A DNA stretch of 38,104 nucleotides from an uncultured Colwellia sp. (GTDB taxonomy: Bacteria > Pseudomonadota > Gammaproteobacteria > Enterobacterales > Alteromonadaceae): positions 1 to 38,104 of the forward strand of contig CAJXPG010000020.1 in NCBI GenBank assembly GCA_913057925.1. The letters are read 5' to 3'. The notes under the pieces were generated by a model that saw only the letters and a list, made by a program, of their open reading frames with translations, was not told the origin of the DNA and made no database searches. This document shows positions 7,978 through 15,590 of the stretch, piece by piece (the first letter of the stretch is position 1; each line of letters opens with the position of its first letter). The position numbers were made by a program, and so were the translations under genes.

Positions 7978-8904
7978 ATGCTCACAGATAGAAAAATAGT
8001 AGTTGTCACAAGAAAGACTAGATTGCAGGAATTAAAGGAAAAATACTGCACGCTTGGGCAGGCTAAGTTTTATCTTGAACATTTAGGTGAGTCATTTAGT
8101 GACTATGAAGAAGAAAGTACTCTTTACTCCAACTCTGTCGCCCAATCTATTAGCCTGTTAAAAACAGTTGGTAGGGTTCAACAGCTAGAAAGAAGTGTGC
8201 TTTCAACTTACCTGTTTTCTCCCGATGATTTAGTCGTAGTTATTGGTCAAGACGGTTTAGTGGCTAATACGCTTAAGTATCTAAATGGACAACCTGTAGT
8301 GGCAGTTAATCCTATTCCTAAGTTTTATGATGGCCAGCTTTTGCCCTTTTTAGAAGCTGAACTTGGTGAAGTAATTCTACAAGTGCTAAACCAATCTATT
8401 AATTCAAAAGCAATTGCTATGGCTGAGGTAAATACCAACATTGGCCAAACATTGTTAGCGGTAAATGATCTATTCATTGGCCCCAAGACACACACTTCTG
8501 CAAGGTACATGATGTCTGTTGATAATCACCAAGAAGAACAAAGTTCTAGTGGCGTTATTATTAGCACAGGCTTAGGCTCTACTGGTTGGTTTAGAAGCAT
8601 AATTACAGGTGCGAGTGGTATTATGGATAAACCGATTAACCATCACCTACAAAACGGATTCTCGTGGGATAGTAAGTTTCTTTATTATTCAGTTCGGGAG
8701 CCATTTCCGTCAGTAAATACAAAGTGTAGTAAGGTTTTTGGCAAAATAACCAATCATTCAAAATTCAGCATGTCTTCAAAAATGGCTGAAAACGGTGTCA
8801 TCTTTTCTGATGGCATTGAGCAAGACTGCCTTGAGTTCAATGCCGGAACTATTGCCAATATATCTATAAGTAGTCGCGTTGGAAATTTAATCACTCCTCA
8901 CTAG
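7978..8904 (+). CDS. NAD kinase-like (PpnK-fold) protein with divergent motifs
   Basis: 308 aa; 'VVVIGQDGLVANTLKYLNGQPVVAVNP' (cf. GGDGT), 'AVNDLFIG', 'IISTGLGSTGWFRSI' (cf. TPTGSTAY), C-terminal 'FSDGIEQDCLEFNAG'; RBS AAAGGAG. Confidence 0.75.
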   Translation: MLTDRKIVVVTRKTRLQELKEKYCTLGQAKFYLEHLGESFSDYEEESTLYSNSVAQSISLLKTVGRVQQLERSVLSTYLFSPDDLVVVIGQDGLVANTLKYLNGQPVVAVNPIPKFYDGQLLPFLEAELGEVILQVLNQSINSKAIAMAEVNTNIGQTLLAVNDLFIGPKTHTSARYMMSVDNHQEEQSSSGVIISTGLGSTGWFRSIITGASGIMDKPINHHLQNGFSWDSKFLYYSVREPFPSVNTKCSKVFGKITNHSKFSMSSKMAENGVIFSDGIEQDCLEFNAGTIANISISSRVGNLITPH

Positions 8905-8968
8905 CTTTCCTCGCTATATCAGTAGGTTATTTTAGCTGTCACACTCACTGACAATAAAAAACAACCTT

Positions 8969-8985
8969 TATGTCTTTGTGACACA
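8969..8985. promoter_or_regulatory. Predicted NrtR operator 4 (TATGTC-TTTGT-GACACA)
   Basis: Same palindrome in the intergenic region before the prs-like gene. Confidence 0.8.
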
Positions 8986-9026
8986 AATAAAGCTTGATCA
9001 ATATTTAACTCTTTGCTAAATTAGAT

Positions 9027-9043
9027 TGTGTCCTAGCGACACA
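9027..9043. promoter_or_regulatory. Predicted NrtR operator 5 (TGTGTC-CTAGC-GACACA)
   Basis: Perfect half-sites 21 bp upstream of the prs-like ATG; lies just downstream of a TTGATC/TAAATT promoter-like pair. Confidence 0.85.
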
Positions 9044-9064
9044 AAAAATAAAAAGGAAGTAATA

Positions 9065-9919
9065 ATGAAAATATTTAGCCATGACTCAACAGGAAATAAA
9101 ACACCTATCGACTTTGACAGTTTTACTTTTGCTGGCGGAGAAGAGCATATTCGTTTTAATACAATGGACTTTGAAACTACGGTAAAAATAGAAATCTTTG
9201 AACGCCTTACTGATTCTTCAAAGCTAATTCAATTAATGGTTGCCGTTGATGCGCTTAAAAGACTTTCAAATGAAGCGACTCCTATTGAATTGGTTATTCC
9301 TTATTTTCCTTATGCACGTCAAGACAGAGTATGTGTTGAAGGCGAAGCGCTAGGTGCAGCAGTTATGGCAAATTTCATAAACAATTTAGGCTTTGCCAAA
9401 GTAACTATTTGGGATGCGCACAGTGAAGTATCACCAGCATTATTAAATAGAGTCGTAAACGTACCACAAATTAACTTGCTTGAGCGATGCGATGAATTAA
9501 GCCAACGTCTATCTACAGGCGAACTTACCTTGATTTCACCTGACGCTGGCGCTAGCAAAAAAACAATTAAAATTGCTGAGACATTTCATGGGGAGCCTGA
9601 AGTTATTCAAGCTCAAAAAATGAGAAATTTGAAAACAGGTGAAATCATTAAAACTGAGATTCTTGGCGATGTTAACGGAAAGAAAGTACTTATCGCTGAT
9701 GATATTTGTGATGGAGGCAGAACATTTATCGAGTTAGCTAAAGTATTAAAAGACAAAGGCGCTGTGGAAGTATCTCTGTTTATCACACACGGTATTTTCT
9801 CAAAAGGATTAGAAGTATTTGAAGGGCTAATTGACGCTATCTATACAACTGATTCATTTAGAGCCGCTGAAGAATTCAGCACAAACAATAAAATTAAATT
9901 ACAAATTATTGAGATGTAA
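9065..9919 (+). CDS. prs: Divergent ribose-phosphate pyrophosphokinase (Prs-like) protein
   Basis: 'PYFPYARQDRV', 'WDAHSEV', 'LISPDAGASKK', 'LGDVNGKKVLIADDICDGGRTF' are Prs/PRTase motifs; ATG at 9065 preceded by AAAAGGAAGT. The track start 9026 (TTG) overlaps the operator and is unlikely. Confidence 0.85.
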   Translation: MKIFSHDSTGNKTPIDFDSFTFAGGEEHIRFNTMDFETTVKIEIFERLTDSSKLIQLMVAVDALKRLSNEATPIELVIPYFPYARQDRVCVEGEALGAAVMANFINNLGFAKVTIWDAHSEVSPALLNRVVNVPQINLLERCDELSQRLSTGELTLISPDAGASKKTIKIAETFHGEPEVIQAQKMRNLKTGEIIKTEILGDVNGKKVLIADDICDGGRTFIELAKVLKDKGAVEVSLFITHGIFSKGLEVFEGLIDAIYTTDSFRAAEEFSTNNKIKLQIIEM

Positions 9920-9929
9920 GGAGACTATC

Positions 9930-11525
9930 ATGACTATTACCGCTGCTAGTATGCAAAAAGATGTTTATAAAGAATTCCACAGCCGTGCTTACCACCCTGA
10001 TGTGACCGAAGTTTATGCTAACTTCACATCAAGAAGTGGCAAATTAAGTAATGTTGAAAATAGTGACAAAGTAGCATTTGTTGGTCTTCAGTATTTTATT
10101 AAAAGCTACTTACAAGAAGAGTGGGCTGAATTCTTTAACAGTGATAAAGCTGTAGCTGTTGCAAACCATAAACGTATTATGAGTTCAATGTTGGGCTACC
10201 CTGTAAACGTCAAGTATTTAGAAGACTTACACGATTTAGGTTATTTACCATTAAGAATAAAAGCACTACCTGAGGGAACACTTGTACCTTACTTAGTGCC
10301 GCCAATCACTATTGTGAATACCAAAGAAGGCTTTCAGTGGTTAACAAATATGATTGAGACAGTTTTAAGTTGTGAAAACTGGCCAATTCAAACAAGCGCT
10401 ACTACTTCAGTTGCTTATTTAAAAGTATTCAAGGAGTTTGCTAATAAAACGGGACTTCCTCTAGATTTTGTTCCTTTTCAAGGACATGATTTTAGCTTTA
10501 GAGGTATGTTTGGTAAGCACGCTGCTGCTATGAGTGGTTTTGGTCACTTAGCTTCAGGATTAGTAGGTACGGATACCATACCAGCAGTATTATTTGCTGA
10601 AAAATACTATGGCGCAAACGTGGAGAATGAGCTTGTAGGTTGCTCTGTAGATGCTACTGAACACTCTGTTACTTGTTCTTGGATCATGGAAGGTGAAATT
10701 GAGTTCTTTAAATATTTAATGAAGGAACAATCTCCAACTGGGATATTAAGTGTTGTATCTGATACTTGGGATTTTTGGACATTAGTAACTGATTATCTAC
10801 CACAGCTTAAAGACGAAATAATGGCTCGCGATGGCACATTAGTGATTCGCCCAGACTCTGGAGATCCGGTAAAAATATTAACGGGGTATAAAATCTCTCC
10901 TGTTTCTGAGTACAGTGAGCTATTCCAAACTCAAGATGAAGCTGAAAAAGATGTGAAAGAAAATGCATATGAAGCATATCGCTGGAATGGTGAGTACTAT
11001 GGCTTTGATGGTGATCAAACTATTCAATTAATGGCTTGTGAAGTGAAAGGACTTATTGAATGTTTATGGGATACTTTTGGTGGAACTACTACCAGTAAAG
11101 GGTTCAAATTACTTGATGACCATATTGGTGCTATCTATGGTGATGCTATTACCCTAAAACGCCAACGTCAGATATTACAACGCTTAATGGATAAAGGGTT
11201 CGCTTCAAAAGTAGTGTTAGGCATTGGCTCTTACAGCTATCAATATGTGACGCGCGATACTCACGGCTCAGCAGTAAAAGCTACCAGTGTTGTTAAAAAC
11301 GGTGAACGTGTTGCTATTTTCAAAGATCCAAAGACTGATACGAAGAAGAAATCAGCTAAAGGTTTATTAAAAATTGAGCGAGTTGATGGTGAGTTAACCT
11401 TGTTTGATAACGTGACTGATGAAGAAGAAAATCAAGGGTTATTAGAGGTTGTTTTTGAAGATGGAAACCTTACAAAAGAAACCACTTTAGGGCAAATAAG
11501 AGAAGTTATAAACGAACAAATTTAG
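9930..11525 (+). CDS. nadV: Nicotinamide phosphoribosyltransferase (NAMPT/NadV type)
   Basis: 531 aa from ATG at 9930 (TAAGGAGA RBS); 'HDFSFRGM', 'DATEHSVTCSW', 'SVVSDTWDFWTLV', 'LVIRPDSGDPVKIL' motifs of NAMPT family. Confidence 0.93.
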   Translation: MTITAASMQKDVYKEFHSRAYHPDVTEVYANFTSRSGKLSNVENSDKVAFVGLQYFIKSYLQEEWAEFFNSDKAVAVANHKRIMSSMLGYPVNVKYLEDLHDLGYLPLRIKALPEGTLVPYLVPPITIVNTKEGFQWLTNMIETVLSCENWPIQTSATTSVAYLKVFKEFANKTGLPLDFVPFQGHDFSFRGMFGKHAAAMSGFGHLASGLVGTDTIPAVLFAEKYYGANVENELVGCSVDATEHSVTCSWIMEGEIEFFKYLMKEQSPTGILSVVSDTWDFWTLVTDYLPQLKDEIMARDGTLVIRPDSGDPVKILTGYKISPVSEYSELFQTQDEAEKDVKENAYEAYRWNGEYYGFDGDQTIQLMACEVKGLIECLWDTFGGTTTSKGFKLLDDHIGAIYGDAITLKRQRQILQRLMDKGFASKVVLGIGSYSYQYVTRDTHGSAVKATSVVKNGERVAIFKDPKTDTKKKSAKGLLKIERVDGELTLFDNVTDEEENQGLLEVVFEDGNLTKETTLGQIREVINEQI

Positions 11526-11533
11526 TGAAACAT

Positions 11534-11571
11534 CTAAAAAGGAATGAGGACTTTACCTCACTCCTTTTTAG
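11534..11571 (+). terminator. Hairpin downstream of nadV
   Basis: CTAAAAAGGAATGAGG-ACTTTA-CCTCACTCCTTTTTAG, 16 bp stem with one G/U-type mismatch. Confidence 0.75.
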
Positions 11572-12056
11572 TCACAACTCATACGTGCAAACTTTAAGGG
11601 AAATAATGAGCTTTACGTTCAGACTTTATTGTCACTACACATAAGTATTTTCACTACACAAGTTAAATTTAAGCAAAGCTATAAAGTGAATGATTTTCAT
11701 AGCTTTTATCTTCCAAGTAATTGACCTTTAAACAATCAATCGTTTATCTAATTATCCTCTTCAAGATATTGATTAATTAGTCTTTATCTCCTTGTCTATT
11801 AAAAAAGCTTCTCCTTAAAAAACAATATATTTAATACTGTATACAATATGTATTATTTATAGTATATTTCACGAAGGTGGTTTTTTGACCGCCTGTTGAT
11901 GATGTAGCAACCTTTAGTTAACGAGTTGTTAACCTTGTCATGAGTTACCAAATACTAAAAATAATAAATAGTGTGGCTAGAGTTCTTGTTGTAAATGCAG
12001 CAAAGGCTAATTAGTCGCCAATAAAATATGCGACTAAGCATATACAGGAGAAGTTC

Positions 12057-15000
12057 ATGTTCTTGCAATATAAAGTCCCTTCGTTGACGGCTTTAATGTT
12101 TACAGTGTCCAGCACTGCTGCATTAGCCGGCCAATTACCAAGCTCAGTGGTAGAAAATAAAGTGTCATTGAGTGCGCAAATTAGTGACACTCATGTTTGT
12201 GGTACAGATAAAAACAAACAAGATTGGCATGCAATACAAAAAGATAATCAATTACAACTTAAGCAAAAGCTGACGCAATCTATGATGAAGATGTCAGCAC
12301 AACCAGAAATGCTAGCCGTAAACGGCAATGGCGTTGATGGTCGTTACTATATTCCGGTAGTTGTTCATGTATACGGTGATCAATATAACTGTACTGATGA
12401 AGCAGCCTACTGTTTAACAGAAAACAAAATTATTGATGCGTTAAATAAATCAAATGAAGATTTCCTAGGCACTAATACCCAAGACGGCCCAATTGCGGCT
12501 GAGTTTGCGGCAATTCGCGATAATTTAAATATTGAATTTGTATTAGCCAAAAAAGACCCGCAAGGTAACTCAACTAACGGTATTGTGCGCTACGCCAATA
12601 AAACCGGTTATGGTAATGGCTCTGGCCATGACGTAGAAATAGCCGCCGATGCTTGGGATAACTTCAAATACATGAACATTTATTTGATGAGTGATCTGTA
12701 TGCTGATGGTGATACGGGCAGTTCAGGTGTAGCTTGGTATCCACAAATGAGCATGTCTGAAGCGGGTTTATCTCGTGTGGTATATAACGGTAATTACTTA
12801 GGCAGTAACACCGGTGAGAACTTTCGTTCTGTATTAACCCATGAATTTGGTCACTGGTTAAACTTACCTCACACTTTTGATGGTGATGTGTGTTCGGTTC
12901 ATCAAGAAGCATTCTGTGAATCAACCGGTGATAATAACTGTGATACGCCACAGATGAGTAGCAGTATTTTACAAGACAACGCGCTAAATTGTGTTGGTGA
13001 AAGTACTAATACTGAAAACTTTATGCATTATTCTGATAATTATGCGATGTATACCCAAGGTCAAGTAAGTCGCATGACTGCTGCACTTCATGGTGATGCG
13101 CGTTCTACATTATGGAGTAATAGCAACCTTATCGCTGTTGGTTTAGAAGAATATACTAGTAACAGTGTTCGTCATTGGGATGGCTCTGGTTTAGATGTAG
13201 CGCCTACGGGACAAATACTGAATGAGTATACTAACCTTTCTGGCATTAAAGGCGAAACAACTACCTTTGAAGTTAACTTACCTCAAGGTACTGAAGCTGC
13301 TGCAATTTATTTGAAGGGATATAACCAAGATCCCGATATGTATGTCAGTAAAGGTGTTGCGCCATCAAAAAATGGTGATACCTGGATCGCAGATTATATT
13401 TCATTTAAATCAGCGGGTACTCCTGAGTTAGTTACTATCTCTTCACCTTCTTCAACCCAGCCTTATTTTGTTACCGTGGATGCATTTACTGATTATTCTA
13501 ATGCGACTTTAGAAGTGTTATCGGTAGATGATCCAAGTTTATGCGTAGGTTGTGAGCGAATATTTTTAGCTGAAGAAACCAACCTAACAGCAACTAAAGG
13601 CGATGCGCTTAAGAGCTACCAATTTGAAGTACCAGCAGATGCTAATCGTGTTGTCGCAGTATTAGCTGGTGGCTATCAAGGCGACCCTGATATGTATGTC
13701 AGCAAAAACTCAATCCCAACAACGGCTGTTGCAGATTGTAAGCCTTTTAGCGCACCACGTTTAAGTGAGTTTTGTGATTTAGGTGCTGGTGGCGGTACTG
13801 TTAATGTGATCATCGACCCATTTTTAGATTACAGCGGCGCTACTTTTAGAGTGTATTATGAACGCGATACCGCAGTTTCTGATGGTATACCTACGGCTGA
13901 AGCTAATGGTGGCTATAACGGTATTATTAATGAAGTAATCAGCTTTAGTAGTGCAGGTTCGGTTGATGTTGACGGTAATATTGTCGCTTATCAATGGGAC
14001 TTTGGTGATGGTGGTTCAAGTGATCTTGCTAACCCTGATTACACCTACACAACCAGCGGTACATATAATGCGACACTAACGGTAACTGACAATGATAATA
14101 ATCAAGCTTCAGACTCTAGTGTGGTTAATGTGAGTGCTGGAAACGAAGCGCCAATTGCGCAAGTTAATGGTCCATTTGAAGAGTATGTTAATACAAGTAT
14201 TGCCTTTTCAAGTGTTGGTTCTATCGATAATGACGGCACAATAACAAGCTACTTTTGGGACTTTGGTGACGGCAATAGCAGTACCCAAGCTAACCCAACG
14301 CATACTTATCAAACAGCGAGTACTTACACGGTAGAGTTAACTGTTACAGATAACAATAATGCTGCAAGTTCAATGTCAACTACTGCTGTTGTTAAGCCAA
14401 TAATCATTGATTATTGTGCGATAACAGGTAACACAGGTTACGAGTGGATTGCAGGTGTTGATATTGGTGGTACTTCAAATACTAGCGCTAAAGAAGGCTA
14501 TGCTGATTTTACTCAGATTAATATGCCGTTAACTGCTGGCAATAATACCGTGAGTTTAACTGCTGGCGGTAATTATTCAGAGCATTGGGCTATTTGGTTA
14601 GACACCAATAGTAATGGTCAGTTTGAAACTTCAGAACAATTACTTTCGGGTTTATCTGGCGCAGGTACCGTTGTTGGTCAATTACCAATTGATAATAGTT
14701 TAATTGGTTTAACAACGCGTATGCGTGTGGTAATGAAGTACGGTAGTGCTCCTACAACTGCATGTGGCAGCATTGGTGATGGTGAAGCTGAAGATTACAC
14801 CGTAACTATTGTTGATAGCGGTAACGTAGCTCCTGTTGCCCAAGCAAATGGCGCATATGTTACTAAAATTGGTAATGCTATTTCGTTTGATAGCTTAGGC
14901 TCTAAAGATACTGATGGTGATATTGTTAACTACCTTTGGGATTTTGGTGACGGTTCTCAAAGCGCTGCTGCTAACCCAACATATACTTACTTAACAGCTG

Positions 15001-15443
15001 GTAGTTATACCGCTTCATTGACGGTTACTGATAACGATGGAGCAACACATACAGATACTGCCAATGTAACCATTGAACCTATTGATATTGATATTGAAAA
15101 TGCTTGTTTAACTAAAGCAGCAATTACTGGTGGAAGGTTAACAGCGGGTCAAGCTGAGTGTTTAGGCAACAACAGTACTATTTGGTTTAGTTTAGGGGAT
15201 GTATCTTCACATCAAACTGTTGCGGTAACTACAGGCTACGGTCAAGGTAACCTAGACATTTTGTATAAAAACGGTGGCTGGCCAAGTGATAGTAACTATG
15301 ATGCTAAATCACAGGGTAATGGCACAACTACAACGTGTATGTCTTTAGCTGCAGGCGCAGATTACTGGTCATATTTAAAAGTGACCGGTGGTGCCAGTGA
15401 TGCGACTATTGTTGTTGAATTTGATAGTCCGCTTTGTCAGTAA
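12057..15443 (+). CDS. Secreted M43-like (pappalysin-type) zinc metalloprotease with PPC, PKD and GEVED-like domains
   Basis: Signal peptide; 'LTHEFGHWLNLPHTF' (HExxHxxxxxH); two 'DPDMYVSK' PPC-like repeats; three PKD motifs 'WDFGDG'; GEVED-like segment 14430-14810; C-terminal PPC-like segment. Confidence 0.88.
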   Translation: MFLQYKVPSLTALMFTVSSTAALAGQLPSSVVENKVSLSAQISDTHVCGTDKNKQDWHAIQKDNQLQLKQKLTQSMMKMSAQPEMLAVNGNGVDGRYYIPVVVHVYGDQYNCTDEAAYCLTENKIIDALNKSNEDFLGTNTQDGPIAAEFAAIRDNLNIEFVLAKKDPQGNSTNGIVRYANKTGYGNGSGHDVEIAADAWDNFKYMNIYLMSDLYADGDTGSSGVAWYPQMSMSEAGLSRVVYNGNYLGSNTGENFRSVLTHEFGHWLNLPHTFDGDVCSVHQEAFCESTGDNNCDTPQMSSSILQDNALNCVGESTNTENFMHYSDNYAMYTQGQVSRMTAALHGDARSTLWSNSNLIAVGLEEYTSNSVRHWDGSGLDVAPTGQILNEYTNLSGIKGETTTFEVNLPQGTEAAAIYLKGYNQDPDMYVSKGVAPSKNGDTWIADYISFKSAGTPELVTISSPSSTQPYFVTVDAFTDYSNATLEVLSVDDPSLCVGCERIFLAEETNLTATKGDALKSYQFEVPADANRVVAVLAGGYQGDPDMYVSKNSIPTTAVADCKPFSAPRLSEFCDLGAGGGTVNVIIDPFLDYSGATFRVYYERDTAVSDGIPTAEANGGYNGIINEVISFSSAGSVDVDGNIVAYQWDFGDGGSSDLANPDYTYTTSGTYNATLTVTDNDNNQASDSSVVNVSAGNEAPIAQVNGPFEEYVNTSIAFSSVGSIDNDGTITSYFWDFGDGNSSTQANPTHTYQTASTYTVELTVTDNNNAASSMSTTAVVKPIIIDYCAITGNTGYEWIAGVDIGGTSNTSAKEGYADFTQINMPLTAGNNTVSLTAGGNYSEHWAIWLDTNSNGQFETSEQLLSGLSGAGTVVGQLPIDNSLIGLTTRMRVVMKYGSAPTTACGSIGDGEAEDYTVTIVDSGNVAPVAQANGAYVTKIGNAISFDSLGSKDTDGDIVNYLWDFGDGSQSAAANPTYTYLTAGSYTASLTVTDNDGATHTDTANVTIEPIDIDIENACLTKAAITGGRLTAGQAECLGNNSTIWFSLGDVSSHQTVAVTTGYGQGNLDILYKNGGWPSDSNYDAKSQGNGTTTTCMSLAAGADYWSYLKVTGGASDATIVVEFDSPLCQ

Positions 15444-15518
15444 TGAAAGTGAGTAAACCACTAGGATAATACAAAGATAACCTCAGTTGAGATTATCAAT
15501 CTATCTCCTTAGAAAAGT

Positions 15519-15548
15519 AAAAAGCCTGCATTTGTTGCAGGCTTTTTT
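15519..15548. terminator. Rho-independent terminator (possibly bidirectional)
   Basis: AAAAAGCCTGCA-loop-TGCAGGCTTTTTT between convergent genes. Confidence 0.9.
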
Positions 15549-15590
15549 ATTGCGATTTTTAAGTAGCGCCTAGGGAGTGTTAAGGCAGTG

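Noticed and set aside
9026-9064. ORF-track N-terminal extension of the prs-like gene (MCPSDTKNKKEVI)
   Set aside because: Starts with TTG inside the predicted operator; an ATG with a good RBS follows at 9065.
9831-9929. ORF-track N-terminal extension of nadV overlapping the prs-like gene
   Set aside because: Out-of-frame reading of the prs 3' end; the ATG at 9930 has a strong Shine-Dalgarno.
9065-11525. Prophage remnant hypothesis based on the prs-nadV pair
   Set aside because: No integrase, capsid, tail or lysis genes nearby, and the genes are embedded in a host-type NrtR regulon.
11632-11660. Direct repeat TCACTACACA with 19 bp period in the 11.6-12.0 kb intergenic region
   Set aside because: Only two copies; could be chance in AT-rich non-coding DNA.
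13990-14960. Repeated TGGGACTTTGGTGA-GG nucleotide motif
   Set aside because: Explained by homologous PKD domains within one protein rather than a DNA repeat element.
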